Assembly: GCA_029706075.1 (NCBI GenBank)
Contig: JAINUG010000086.1
Span: 372,001-436,000, forward strand
Direction: 5' to 3'
DNA: 64,000 nucleotides
Source of the DNA: Aldrovandia affinis
Lineage: Eukaryota > Chordata > Actinopteri > Notacanthiformes > Halosauridae
Shown here: piece after piece, positions 1-11,016 of the stretch
Position numbering within the stretch: position 1 is the first letter of the stretch
How the letters are laid out: each line of letters starts with the position of its first letter
The notes under the pieces: model-generated
Database searches by the model: none
The model's input: the letters and a program-made list of their open reading frames with translations, nothing else
Told to the model about the DNA's origin: nothing
Made by a program: the position numbers and the translations under genes

Positions 1-1049
1 TGCAACCAAATACGCACTGCTCTCGTAACACACACAAGCAAATGGAAATAATATCTCAATAGCTACTGATATACAGCTGAAATTGTGCCTGGTTTAAAAT
101 ATAATTATAAATAAAAACAAGTCTGTACACCACCAAGGTGAAATGGTTTAATCTCTTGACCCTGCATTGATGGGCAATTGTTTGGTCACACAAACAATCG
201 TGTCACACACACATTGAGGTACGTTGCCAAAATGAAAAGATCAAAGCCTTCGGAATTTCAGTTTAGAAAAAAGAGAAAAGAAGAAGGGGAGAAACGTGCC
301 AAAGATAAAGGTATGTGTTATGTTATCTCATCATGAACATTATGTTTTGAAGTCTAGTAAATAATTGTGCTAGCTAGGTATTGCATCAATTGCTATACTA
401 ACATTAATGCTAGCTAGTAGCTCAAGCATTTAGCTAACATTACACTGGCTATAATGATGCTGAACTTTCTCTAAAAAACGCCTTTCTTGACTATCATCAT
501 GAACATTTTCTGTGAATTTTTTGGGGTAATAATAGCGCTATACTGCATCACTATGAGCTTACTACTAGCTAGTTAACATGCATATAGTTCAACTAAACTA
601 GCAGCAAAACAGCAGAAGCTATCTTAAATCTGGTTTGTGCATAATGAACTTTTAGCCACATTGACTCAGCCAGTATTGAAAAAGTGCAACTCCACTGTGT
701 TAGTTTTATTTGTGTACACCTTCAATTTTTTAATTAGTGTGCAATATGTTTCAGTGTTCTTATTTATTGTCTTGGACAGCACCTCCTTATTTTTGTTCCT
801 TTTAAAAGAAGCATGCTATTTTTATTTATCTATTTATTTGTATTAATTATTCAATTTAAATTTGTTATTTGTATATATCTTGGATTTTTACAATTTAATA
901 TTTGTGTGCAATATTTTTCAGTATTTCTTTGTCTATTAGTATATTTTCTTCAAATAAAAGGTACTTAGGTTTTGCATGGCCTCCCTGGGGCTTCGGGGGG
1001 GTATGACTGATCTCGCCTAGGGCACCAAATGAGCCAGGACCGCCACTGT
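1..1049 (+). mobile_element. hAT (ZMYM-like) DNA transposon, right part
   Basis: The segment begins before the window. It contains a short lysine/arginine-rich coding exon (232-310) of the kind that opens hAT transposases annotated as zinc-finger MYM-type proteins. It ends near 1049 with a terminus reading GCGATC/GCACCAAA-like sequence and then GGACCGCCACTG, matching the usual hAT end (CAGTGGCGG in reverse). Between them lie about 650 bases of AT-rich, GCTAGCTA-rich sequence with no transposase core, so this looks like an internally deleted copy. The left terminus is not in the window and no target duplication can be tested. Family assignment is by recognition of the N-terminal peptide and terminus style. 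Confidence 0.5.
232..310 (+). pseudogene. first coding exon of a hAT/ZMYM-like transposase
   Basis: ATG at 232 opens 26 codons that begin MKRSKPSEFQFRKKRKEEGE and run to position 310, followed at 311 by GTATGTG, a good splice donor. Basic openings with a KRxxSGxQxRKKR pattern are usual in hAT transposases of the ZMYM1-like group, where they precede a TTF-type zinc finger. No second exon with the zinc finger or the DDE/dimerisation region was found downstream within the element, so this is a stranded exon of a deleted copy. A host ZMYM-type gene exon is the alternative, but the hAT-like terminus 740 bases further on favours a transposon. Confidence 0.45.
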
Positions 1050-2026
1050 TCCAACTGCATATTTCTTAGGGTTCCTCAGGTTAGTTCCTGCCAATGAGGA
1101 GCTAGGTGCCCATAGGCTACCGGCTCGTGACAGTGAGAGATATGCCTCTCCTCCATCAGCACTAGCCTTCTTGTAGCACTGTGCGGCCTTCTGTTTTTAT
1201 TGGTTGTTGTTACCAACATGATCATTTACAGTGATGAATTACACAAAAAGCTGACACCTTTACAGTAAACATTTGGACACTGCACTATTAATTAGTATAT
1301 TGTACCATCTCGTTAAATCAGTACATCAGCCAGTGTATGTCAAGAAGCCTATAGGCATTTTTATATACTTTTTTGTATTATTTCCGTGGTAATTGTATAT
1401 TGTTGCATTCTCTAGTTGTCCGTTTTTGTCACCTGTACAAAGTTATCTTACAAAAAGGCCTGGTCGGGCAGGTGCATTTTGGTCATTCTGTGCAGGCAAA
1501 CAGAATATGGCCTAGCCTAACCTAAATGCTCATAAACTTGCATGGTGCCATCATTGACAGGTTTATTGCTCTGTGAATGAAACCAGGGCATTTAGGTATG
1601 TAGCTTTGGCAGCCAGTGCAGTCCATATTAGATTAGCACGCCAAACTTACAAGCCTATTTCACACACCACAATTTCAGTGGTGATTTCATTCGAGTTCTA
1701 CCTATGAGCTGGAAATTATGGATCATGGAGAAAATAATTATGGCCCACCAGATTGAAAGCAGAGGTCAACATGGTATGATTGGCCTTGTCACCTGGTAGC
1801 AATTTTCTTGAGCATATCTTGTCTCTCCAAATATCAGCTCAACCAGCATCCCTGTATAAACCAAGCTCCCTTCCCCAGCCCCTATCGATGTTTGGTATCA
1901 CCATGATTCTCAATATGAGAGGAGAATATCAATGGTGACCTTGAAAAGATATATTGTGGTAGTAAGTGACCCAAAACAAAAATATAAAAAGGTGGTCTGA
2001 ACCTGTGCTGGACCTTCCCCCAAATC
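1050..2026. other. non-coding stretch, nothing recognised
   Basis: About 1 kb of moderately AT-rich unique-looking DNA between the hAT end and the solo LTR. I see no long frame, repeat or RNA gene in it. Confidence 0.5.
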
Positions 2027-2031
2027 GTAAA
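2027..2031. repeat. target-site duplication (left) of solo LTR
   Basis: GTAAA, identical to 2766-2770 on the other side of the LTR. Confidence 0.8.
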
Positions 2032-2765
2032 TGTCACGTCTCGTGTTTGTGTTCCCCGTAATTAAGCGTTTGTAGTCTTTCCCATGTTTTCCTAGTTGTC
2101 CGGTCCGTGTTTTTACTTTCGCTTACCTGTTTCTAGTCTCGTCAGTGTATTATCAGTTTCACCCATTTCTCGTTATGTCTGATGGAGTTAGCTGTTCGTT
2201 TCCCATGTTCATTTCCTGATTGTCTCGTTATTGTATTATCGTTTTCACTTATTTCCTCATGTGTCTGATTGCAGTCAGCTGCATTCGTGTTTATTCCTGA
2301 TTGTTTCTTGTTATGTCTAAATGTATTTAAGCTGTGTGTTTTCCCATGTTCGTTGCCAGATTGTCTTGTGCTTTGCTTATGCCTACACAACTCTCCAGCG
2401 TTTTCTCTGTTTACCCATGTTTTGTTTCATCGTGTTTTTGTTCGTGCTCTTGTTCGTGCTCCCGTATTCGTCTGTATCTCAGTCTTGTTCCCGAACCCCC
2501 TGTTTCTGCTCCTTGTGGTTCCAGATCCGCTCCTCTCTGTGTTCCCTGGACTGATTTCCCGTTATCGACCTCTGCCTGCCCATTGACTATGCCTTGCCTG
2601 CCTCTGACACAACTGAAGCCTGGAACGAACTTTGCCTGTCCCCGACCACTCTTTGGATCCCTGTATTGCCCTGATTGCTCCTGTGTGACCATTGCCTGTT
2701 TACACAATAAAATACATTATTGCATTTCTGGGTCCACACCTGGTTTTCCGGTACCATTCATGACA
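2032..2765 (+). mobile_element. solo LTR, Gypsy-like, with 5-bp target duplication
   Basis: The block starts TGTCACGTC and ends ATTCATGACA, i.e. TGTCA...TGACA short inverted ends. It is flanked by perfect GTAAA duplications (2027-2031 and 2766-2770). Length is 734 bp. A poly(A) signal AATAAA lies at 2706-2711, as expected for the R region of a plus-strand LTR. There is no internal region, so this is the product of LTR-LTR recombination. TGTCACG starts and 5-bp duplications are usual for fish Ty3/Gypsy elements; ERV assignment is less likely. The small open frames across it are incidental. Confidence 0.82.
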
Positions 2766-2770
2766 GTAAA
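2766..2770. repeat. target-site duplication (right) of solo LTR
   Basis: GTAAA, identical to 2027-2031. Confidence 0.8.
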
Positions 2771-2999
2771 TTAATCATGCATGGAGTCAAACCTCCCCCC
2801 TCTAAACACTTAAAGCGTTACCTATTGATGGCTTCAGTTCAGATTTTTGGGAGTTTTGGGCAGTTTTAGAGGAGCTAGCAATTCAAGGGTAATACTACAA
2901 CTTTCCTGCTCACACAGATCTGTCCCAGCTCACATCTTGGCTGCATGTTTTTGCATTTGGAGAGAGACTAACTTAGTTTGGTATCATTTTCTTCCATTT

Positions 3000-3162
3000 C
3001 ATCTCTTTTGTGATTGTTATATGTGAATTTTATGTCTAGGATTTAGTATTTGTTAAGGTAGTTGAACCTACATCTGTAGATTGGATAGATATTTGCCTTT
3101 GTCTGTTGTAACTTAATAAACCAGCTGCTAATTTTAATTGAATTGTGAGTTGTATATTTTGA
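3000..3162 (+). repeat. LTR-like repeat, copy A (partner at 46790-47113)
   Basis: About 160 bp that match, on the opposite strand, the block at 46790-47113. Shared words in order are CTCTTTTGTGATTGTTA, TTAGTATTTGTTAAG, GGTAGTTGAACCTACAT, GTAGATTGGA, AATAAACCAGCTG and GAGTTG(T/C)ATATTTTGA. The AATAAA about 50 bp before the common end suggests the polyadenylation part of an LTR. By eye the copies are about 80% alike outside a 160-bp extra segment in copy B. Neither outer boundary could be fixed, so the LTR reading is provisional. Confidence 0.5.
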
Positions 3163-3459
3163 AAATCTGTGGCAAGAACTAAACATTTTACATTTACATT
3201 TTAAGCATTTAGCAGACGCTCTTATCCAGAGCGACTTACAAGATGTGCATTAATACATGGTAGGAACAATCATAGTTTGAGCATGAGATCAGTTCAGTAA
3301 TACAGCGATAGACACCATTGTAGGCAGCTGCATACCATACCTGTAACACTGGGAAGGAAAAGGTTAGTATTTTTTTTTTTTTTATTGAATGAAAAGGCAG
3401 GGATACATATGCAAGAAGTGTTGAGCAAGTAGGCAGTGGTGATGACAATTGGGTAGATT

Positions 3460-3906
3460 TCAGTGGTAGTGGAGTCTGAAAAGCTGTGTTTTGAGTCTCT
3501 TGTGGAAGATCGAAAGTGATTCTGCGGTCCTGACCGATTGCGGAAGGTCAGAGAAGAGGCGAGACCGTGAGGAGCGGCTACCAGACACCCGGAGGGATGG
3601 GACAGTCAGTTTGCCAGAGGAGGCTGAGCGGAGGGGTCTGGCTGGGGTGTAGGGTGTAATAAGTGTCTGAAGGTAAGGGGGAGCAGTTCCTCTAGCCGCC
3701 TGAAAAGCAAGCACCAGTGATTTTAATCTGATGCGTGCTGTGATGGGGAGCCAGTGCAGAGAGGAGAGTAGAGGGGTGACATGGGTGAACTTGGGTTGAT
3801 TGAACACCAGACGTGTGGCAGCATTCTGGACTAGTTGCAATGGCTTGATGGCACAGGCAGGTAGGCCTGCCAGCAAGGAATTGCAGTAGTCCAAACGTGA
3901 GATCAC
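3460..3906 (-). pseudogene. L2 ORF2 C-terminal fragment
   Basis: Minus-strand frame of 148 codons containing SRLDYCNSLLAGLP and LQLVQNAATRLVF, then SLHWLPITARIRLK, the usual end of L2-type RT proteins, finishing with a short FKRLKTQLFRLHYH-like C-terminus. Equivalent sequence is found at 13799-14263 in the second L2 copy. No catalytic function remains on its own. Confidence 0.82.
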
Positions 3907-3980
3907 CAGGGCCTGGACCAGGAGTTGTCTGGCCTCTTGGGTGAGGAACGGTCAGATCCTCCGGATGTTGTGGGGGAGAA

Positions 3981-4424
3981 TCAGCAGGTCCGGGTGATCA
4001 CTGTGATGTGGCCCGAGAAGCACAGCTGGTCATCCAGGGTCACTCCAAGACTCCTAGCAGACTGGGGCAGAGACACTATGGAGCCTTCCACAGTGATTGA
4101 AGCATCAATCATCGGGGAGCCCTTCGCTGGGAGGAAGAGCAGCTCAGTCTTCCCCAGGTTCAGCCTCAGGTGGTGGGTGGACATCCAGGCAGAGATGTCA
4201 CCCAGGCATGCAAAGATCTGTGCTGGGACCTGCGGCTCAGATGGAGAGAAGGAGAGAAAGAGTTGAGTGTCATCAGCATAACAGTGGTAAGAAAAACCAT
4301 GAGCAGAGATAACAGAACCAAGTGACTTGGTGTACAGGGAAAATAGGACTGGGCCTAGCACCGAGCCTCGCGGGACTCCGGTAGAGAGGTTGTGGGGAGA
4401 GGAGAGGGATCCTCTCCAGGCCAC
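3981..4424 (-). pseudogene. L2 reverse transcriptase fragment (YADD box)
   Basis: A 147-codon minus-strand frame. It covers RT motifs around the palm domain: [16 protein letters not shown], then YADDTQLFL containing the two catalytic aspartates, then the LGDISAWMSTHHLRLNLGKT segment typical of L2/CR1-group LINEs. The continuing C-terminus is in another frame at 3460-3906. The protein would prime reverse transcription at the LINE's own 3' tail; in this copy it cannot be complete. The same region is present in the longer copy at 13.5-17.6 kb. Confidence 0.85.
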
Positions 4425-4460
4425 TTGGTTGGACCAGTCAGCTAGGTAGGACTTGAACTA

Positions 4461-4822
4461 AAAATTGTTGTACCATGCCCCATCCAACTTGACACAGCTT
4501 GAGAAATTTTGCAAGGAGGAATGGGCAAACATTGCTCCATCACGGTCTGCAAAGCTAATAGAGACTTATCCAAGAAGACGTCTGGCTGTAATAAAAGCCA
4601 GAGGTGGTTCAACAAAGTATTGACTGAATGAATGAATGGGAATGAATACCTAAAAAATTACAACATCTCAGTTTTGCCATTTTAATTTTGTTATCATTTA
4701 CTTTTTAATTTTCTTTTTTTTGGGACTCTGTAAACTCCCAATTTAATGCATCAAAATCCCAGGCTGTGAGACTCTTAAATGTGAGAAAAGTGTTGGGGGC
4801 CAAATACTTTTTCAAGGCACTG
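4461..4822 (+). mobile_element. Tc1/mariner fragment: transposase C-terminus and right end
   Basis: The sequence GAGACTTATCCAAGAAGACG, GCTGTAATAAAAGCC and CAACAAAGTATTGACTGAAT parallels the transposase C-terminal coding part of the Tc1 copy at 9.2-10.8 kb (compare its minus strand near 9430-9520). The fragment ends AAATACTTTTTCAAGGCACTG at 4822 followed by TA (4823-4824), as expected for a Tc1 terminus at a TA target. The left part of the element is missing and the L2 copy abuts it at about 4459. Confidence 0.65.
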
Positions 4823-5425
4823 TATATGTACAGTATATACTGATCTGCAAACATCTTAGCAACTAACATGACCTTTGCAACATCAAGTAGTGAGAGAGAG
4901 AGATAGAAATCAACCCATCTTCAGGCCATCATTTGTTTACCTGGAAGCACTGGGAAGGATGATGACCTTTTTATTGCATACGTATGTTATACTGTATATG
5001 AATTATTGTAACTTGGTGCTGCTGAAAGTGGCTTCACTCTTTCTCCTGGCCTCTCTCACAAAGTCAGCAATCCATCCTAATGCTGCATAAAAGAAGAGCC
5101 ATTCAACCATGGCCAGAACCTTTGCCTTTCTGCCAGTATACATTTTCACTTGTGTTTAATGTATTGATATTATGCTAGATTGCATTATTGCCTCTTGTGC
5201 TGAGAAAAAAAAGGTAACTCAATAATGTGCACAGTCAAATAAACTGCACCAATGGAAAACTCTGAAACAACGTTTTCCACAACCATTAACAAAACACCAA
5301 ATGTTGGAATTTCTCATGGAAGAATGGTGTTGCATCTCTCCAGTAGAGTTTGAGACAAATCTATGCCAAGGCACTTTGAAGCTGTTCTGGTGGCTCGTGA
5401 TAGCCTAACGCCCTATTAGCACTTT
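4823..5425. other. non-coding stretch, nothing recognised
   Basis: Unique-looking DNA between the Tc1 end and the Harbinger element. Only short chance frames are present. Confidence 0.45.
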
Positions 5426-6687
5426 GGGCCCTATTTTGGTGAATTAGGACGGTGTCGGTAATGCAGACGCAAAGCAAAGGCAGTGGCGCTTTAGGGCGTG
5501 TCTAACGCAATTTCGGTAATTTCGTGATTTAGGATGATAGCGCACCTCCGGCGCAGTTGTAAAAGAGGTTGGATTAACTTTTAAGAGGTTGGATTAACTT
5601 TTTAAAAATACATGTGGGCGTGGTGGGGGTTTGGTTTCATAATGGCCAATCAGAACACCTATTTTCTATCCCTTTAAATACCAGTTCGCTAAGCTATAGC
5701 AAATTGGCAATTTCCTGACATGTATGACAGTTTTGCGCGGCTGCACCAGGAGTGCTTCTCAAAAGAGGAGAGTGAGGAAGTGCGGAAAAGTTGGCGCGCG
5801 AATCAGAGGGGGAAAACAAGGCGCAAATTAATTTGTTATTTTCATGACTTGAGTTTATATTTTGAGACTTACATTGTTTAAAGAAAGTGTTTTATTTTAC
5901 CATCTCTTTTTTTCCTTATTTGTAGGCTTTCCAACTTAAAAAACTACATTTATTTTCTTCTAACTTAATGTAATTGTTAAATGGAAAGCAATAAATAACA
6001 AACTCACAACTGCAACTAGGCCTGTTTAATTTCTGTTCATCATGCAGTAGGCCTACATGCGTCACCCTGGAGTGTGCATCACAAACCACCTGGATATTAA
6101 TGGAGTGGCCCCCCTTCCGGTTCACATAAATTATACCGTGATCAGATGGTGCACGCAACTGGATGGCGATGGATGGCCTGCTGGCTTCAGTCTTTCATGT
6201 CCATGCATTGAATAGCCACAAGCTGTGATTAAATTTTTTTTAGCTCAATTGATTACGGTTGCAAGTTGCCCATGGATTGGACAATTTGCCTCAACGTGGG
6301 GGGAAATTCACAATATTCACAAAACATTCTCATGTGATTTCAGATAACCTTATGTTCATATGTGCGCATCAATAAAGTCACCAAATTGTTAACAGATTAT
6401 TTGCCAAACTTGCAGGGCGCTGACCAGAGGTGGTCTAGTTGGACGTTAACCCGGGGAAAAAACGCATTGATTTTATTTGACACCAAACTTGCAGGGCGCT
6501 GACTGTTTTCATAGTCACACCCCTTATTGCGCTGCCCAGCCCATAGTCACGCAAATGCCTTAATTGCGCACCACGAAATTGCCAAACTTGGCGGAGACAG
6601 GAAATATTCTGTTTGCGACAGACGAAACTGGCAATTCGCCTGTGCTAGGACATAATGCCGCTTAGCGCCAGCACGAAAATAGGGCCC
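5426..6687 (-). mobile_element. PIF/Harbinger DNA transposon remnant
   Basis: The block is bounded by inverted termini GGGCCCTATTTTGGTG (5426) and CACGAAAATAGGGCCC (ending 6687), with TTT on both sides, compatible with the 3-bp duplications of PIF/Harbinger elements. Inside, on the minus strand, a short frame (5916-6158) carries a Harbinger transposase signature. GCGC-rich subterminal sequence is typical of teleost Harbinger-type elements. About 1.26 kb remains, compared with roughly 3 kb or more for autonomous copies with two genes. The Myb-like protein and most of the transposase are gone. Direct repeats inside it (ACTTGCAGGGCGCTGAC at 6409 and 6486; AGAGGTTGGATTAACTTTT twice near 5565) show further rearrangement. 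Confidence 0.72.
5916..6158 (-). pseudogene. Harbinger transposase fragment (HARBI1-like DDE region)
   Basis: The minus-strand frame begins MRAPSDHGIIYVNRKGGHSI and continues NIQVVCDAHSRVTHVG. In HARBI1-type transposases the pattern APxxxxxxxVNRKxxHSINxQVxCDA lies in the RNase H-like DDE domain, with the aspartate of CDA being one of the catalytic acids. The rest of the 80-codon frame does not resemble the family. It is a short leftover of the nuclease domain. The similarity is distinctive enough to name the superfamily of the surrounding element. Confidence 0.7.
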
Positions 6688-9233
6688 TTTATGTTGATGG
6701 GTATTTATTTTATTTTTCCAGCTACCTGTATGTAGCAAATGTATGACTTGAAGTGAAACCAATATAAACCAGACATTAAATACACCTTTGTATGTGTAGA
6801 CGTGAACATTGGCCCTGAGATGAAAAATGAATACATTATCCTTTTCTTAAATTAAGGAAAATGTTAATAATCTTTGTTATAATAAGGCTTTGCTCAAAGT
6901 TGAGGCAACACAGAATGGTGCATAGAGCCCACAAGCTGATACAGGTAATTTATCAATCAATGGTTACATCCAACATGAGGAAACGAGCTGGGTCCATACA
7001 TTGAGCCACATCTTCCCAATAAGCATTTAATCTCAGCATTAAATAGAGGTAGATGTGCTTACAAGTAATCATTGCCAATTTCATTACATCCATAAGCGAA
7101 TAGGTCAATCAACATTTGTCCCTAACACATTTGTTTCTTCACAAACATGGCCAGAAACATAATCGCCTAAGTAATCCGTTGAACTGAACTTGAGCTTTCA
7201 ATCGTGAGTCAAAGTTAAGTACATATATTGATTCAAGTCAAGCCATAGAGGAGCTCATACCATAAATCCTTATTTTACTTGCATGTAATTGTGAGGCTCC
7301 TCATACTCACATGCTACATATCTTCCATTTATAACCATGTATCCTTTCTGAAACAATTAATGCAGCACCCTGTCAAGGAATCAAACTTCTGGTTATGGTT
7401 ACAAGGCCAAAAGGCCATCCATCACAATGAACCGATGTACAGTATGTGCCTCTTTTACTCTTTTTGTATGTCTGTATATATAGCTTTCCTTTGATGTCAA
7501 GAATTAGGCACTTTTTCCAAGAAAGGAAGGGTATAAGCATTGCCGTGCCAACACTCTTGAATTAAATAAGTGTGGCGTGTCATTTTGGAAGACTTCCCAT
7601 TGTTCACCATCTGTACCTGCAGACAGAAAACAAATTGCTCTTTAAGAAATTAATTTTAAAAAAGAATGGCTTTATACGTGTAAAAAACTAAAATCGCCAT
7701 ATGGACATGTTAAGTATCATATGGTCCCAGCGGAGATGACTGCATTGGAGCGCAAAGCTATTTTTGTCGAAACAATGATCAGAACCACTCAGTAAGTAAG
7801 GGAACAAACTTCCCAAAGACCAGAGGCTGTTCTAGCCCTGTGAAGATACAAGTTGAAAACACTGTGCTTCGTAGCTCTCTCATTTAATAAGTAGAGTGTT
7901 TTTATGTTTTTTAACTTCAGAACATAAATTGCTAAGTGAATGAATGAGTGTGGGCTGCAATGAATAATTACTAATGCATGCTACAAAAACAGAAGCGATG
8001 CCACGTTCATCTTTCTTTCAAAATGTGCTCTTGCAACTGACTCTACCTACTTTTCCCCCCTCAATTAATCCTTTGGAAGATACTTTTTTTTTTTTGGGGG
8101 GGGAGAGGTGTTCTTGGGTAACCTTCCACTGCAGTGATCGGATTCAGGTAAAAATGACGGGAGATAATGTGAGAATTATTTGTCTGTTCTAAATGAGCTT
8201 TAGTGACTTTAGTGGCATAGGGCCATGCCAACCATGCAATGCACAATATTTAATACCTATATTTGGGTTTTCTTAATGAGTTCATAAATGAAAGTCACCA
8301 AGGTGCACTTCCAGGTTGGTGACACTATCTATGTCTCAATTCTGCAGGAGCAGGAAATTCAGATTCAACTGTCATTTCGGCCTGAATCTGCAGACTTTCC
8401 GCCTGCTAGAGCTGATCAAACTGACTGCCTTTTTGTGTTTTCAGGTTGGCTGGCAGTGCTCACCCTGGGCCAGATTGCACATTATTTGTCCTGTTTATGA
8501 ATTTAGATCCTGACTGAAAATGTGAAATTGTTGGCGTCGGAGAGGCACAGCTAAAACAATGGAGGGATTTTGTCATCCCTTCACAAATATGTTTGAACAT
8601 TTCAAATTATATTTTTAATTACACTGGAACCATGTAATGCATACTGTATACTCTGAAAATGGATATGGAATATACATTATCTGTGTTGTATTGAGAATTT
8701 TTTTTATCTAGTTTTCATTGTGCATTGATGTTATTTAGAATATGGCATGAATATGACAAAACATTTTCACAATTTTTGTACTTTGTACTGTACTATCATT
8801 GCCTTTTCTTGTGAAGGGACCAGGCACTTGGAGTGTACATATTAAATCTGGCAATTCCGTTCTGAAGTGAGGGCCTCTTTCCCCACCTTGCTGTGGCAGC
8901 CAACACAAGAAATTAGATTAGAATTGAGGGGTAAATAGCAAAAACCTCATGTACTCGTACATTCACTTGTTGCTGCAGATGAAATGGTGAATGTCATTGT
9001 CCACACTTGAGTAGTACAGTGGGGTGTGGGGGTGTAATCTAGTGTTGTTTTCTGACAGCAAAGTTTAAATAAACTGAAGTCCCATGAGGGATCACACATT
9101 AGCTAGAAAGGAACTCAAAAACAGGACGTGCGTATAAGTGAAGGTCAATGCCAGTAGACTGGAGCCATGGAGGGGTCACCTGCCCAACCCCTTTTTTGCA
9201 TTTCTGTACTCTTGAGCTAAGAGGGAAACTATA
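6688..9233. other. non-coding stretch of 2.5 kb, no element recognised
   Basis: AT-rich DNA with no frame above about 72 codons and no repeat family that I recognise. A T11/G9 homopolymer junction lies at about 8083-8104. A host intron or intergenic region would look like this. Confidence 0.45.
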
Positions 9234-9235
9234 TA

Positions 9236-10797
9236 CAGTGGGTATAAAAAGTATTCACCCCCTTTGGCATTTTTCACATTTTATTTTCTTACTTCATAGA
9301 ATCAAAATGGATTTAATTGGGATTTCTTGCCTCAAAATACTTATTTTTTTAAATAAACAACTGTAAAGGTTTTTCTTAATTAATTACAAATATAAAACAG
9401 ATTCATTCCATAAGTATTCTCTCCCTTGACTTAATACTTGGTAGAAGCATGTTTAGCTGCAATTACAGCTGTGAGTCTATTTGGGTAAGTCTCTACAAGC
9501 TTTGTACATTTGGACACTGCAATTTTCACCCATTCTTCTATACAAAATTGCTCAAGCTCCTTCAGGTAGGGTGGGGACTGTTGGTGAACAGCAGTTTTAA
9601 ATCTTTCCACAGATTCTCAATGGGATTGTGGTCTGGGCTTTGACTAGGTCACTCCATGACATAGTTTTTAAACCACTCCTATGTGGCTTTTGCTGTATAG
9701 TTTTGATCATTGTCATGCTGGAATATAAATCTTCTCCCAAATTCCAGGTCTCTTGCAGACTGCAGCAGGTTTTCCTCCAAGATTTGTATATATCTTGGTC
9801 CATCCATTTTGCTCTGTAGTTTTCCAGTCCCTGAAGCAGAGTATCATCCCCATAGCATTAGGTTCCCACCACCATATTTCATGGTAGGGATAATGTTCTT
9901 GGGATGTTATGCAGTATTAGTCTTGCGCCAAACATATCGCCTAATATTGAGGCCAAAACATTCAAATGGTCTCATCAGACCATAGAATCTTCCTCCACTT
10001 GGTTTGAGAGTCTCCTATATGTCTTCTGGCAAACTCTAGGCAAGATTTGTGTTCGTTTTCTCCAACAAAGATTATTTTTTCCACCCTCCCATAAAGTGCG
10101 GATTTGTTATGTACTCGGGCTATTGTTGTCCCATGGACAGTTTCTCCCATCTCTGCCATGGAAGACTGTAACTCTGTTAGAGTTGCCATAGGCCTCTTGG
10201 TGGCCTATGGCACTGAACAAGTGCCTTTCTCTCACGGATGCTGTCTTGAAGGATGGCCTGTTGTAGGCAAATTCACAGTTGTGCCATATTCTCTCTAGTT
10301 CTTTATGATGGACTTAATGGTGCTCTGGAGATATTCAGTCTTTGAATATATCCTTATATCCTTCCCCTGATTGATTCTTTTGAATAACATTTTCTTGGAT
10401 TTGCTTTGAATGTTCTTCATGATGAACCTCTTGTTTGAAAATGCACTAACCATCTGTGGGACCTCTCACAGATGGGTGTATTTAATTTTAAATCATTTGA
10501 AACACCTTCATTTTACACAGGTGGACTAAAATTATGATGTGATCTCTGAAGACAATAGATTACACCAGAGTTTATTTAGGTGCGTTTAAGAAAAAGGGGT
10601 GAATACTTCTGCAAACAATTATTGTCTGTTTTGATTTGATAAGAAAAAGCTTTAGAGTTGTGTTTTTTATTTGACATTATATAGCATTTTTTGGCATCAG
10701 TGGCAAGAAATCACAATTAAATCAATTTATATTCCATGAAGTAAGAAAATAATATGTGAAAAATGCCAAAGGGGGTGAATACTTTTTATAACCACTG
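9236..10797 (-). mobile_element. Tc1-like transposon, full length but inactive
   Basis: Termini are near-perfect inverted repeats of at least 90 bp: left begins CAGTGGGTATAAAAAGTATT at 9236, and the right end in reverse complement begins CAGTGGTTATAAAAAGTATT (ending 10797). TA precedes the left end. Length 1.56 kb is normal for Tc1 elements. The minus strand encodes a degraded transposase: an N-terminal helix-turn-helix part with TTVNLP about 10.2-10.45 kb, the GLYGR/LEFARRH...KILWSDET block with the first catalytic aspartate at 9962-10189, and the C-terminal VETYPNRLTAVIAA-like part near 9450-9650. Several stops and frame changes disable it. Confidence 0.9.
9962..10189 (-). pseudogene. Tc1 transposase fragment with first catalytic Asp
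   Basis: A 75-codon minus-strand frame containing ALYGRVEKIIFVGEN, LEFARRHIGDSQTKWRK and ILWSDETI. In Tc1 transposases the D of WSDET is the first member of the DD34E triad. The upstream DNA-binding part and the downstream QQDN and SPDLNPIE-type motifs are in other frames or eroded. It lies between the inverted repeats of the element at 9236-10797. Confidence 0.85.
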
Positions 10798-10876
10798 TGA
10801 ATCCCAATCCAGGCTCTATTTCACTTGAGTCAGTGCTCTGGTATTTCAGAGGCATAGTGCTGCCTGTTCTCCAATC

Positions 10877-10883
<7 letters not shown>

Positions 10884-10942
<59 letters not shown>

Positions 10943-10967
10943 TCCCACACACACACACACACACACT

Positions 10968-11016
<49 letters not shown>

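Larger units (their letters stand above)
3183..4459 (-). mobile_element. L2-clade LINE, 5'-truncated copy
   Basis: Minus-strand non-LTR retrotransposon. Its 3' end is at 3183-3245: on the minus strand it reads AAGTCGCTCTGGATAAGAGC, then CTGCTAAATGCTTAAAATG and a TGTAA-type tail, the hallmark of UnaL2-like elements. Upstream on the minus strand are recognisable reverse-transcriptase pieces: [17 protein letters not shown] and YADDTQLFLSFSPSEPQ (the YADD catalytic box) within 3981-4424, and the C-terminal part MISRLDYCNSLLAGLP...LQLVQNAATRLV within 3460-3906. It ends abruptly near 4459 beside a Tc1 fragment; endonuclease and the first half of the RT are absent. Frame breaks separate the pieces, so it is inactive. 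Confidence 0.88.

Noticed and set aside
2142-2774. Cluster of overlapping ORFs of up to 146 codons
   Set aside because: All lie in the solo LTR with its TG...CA ends and duplications; no domain, and both strands are open owing to composition.
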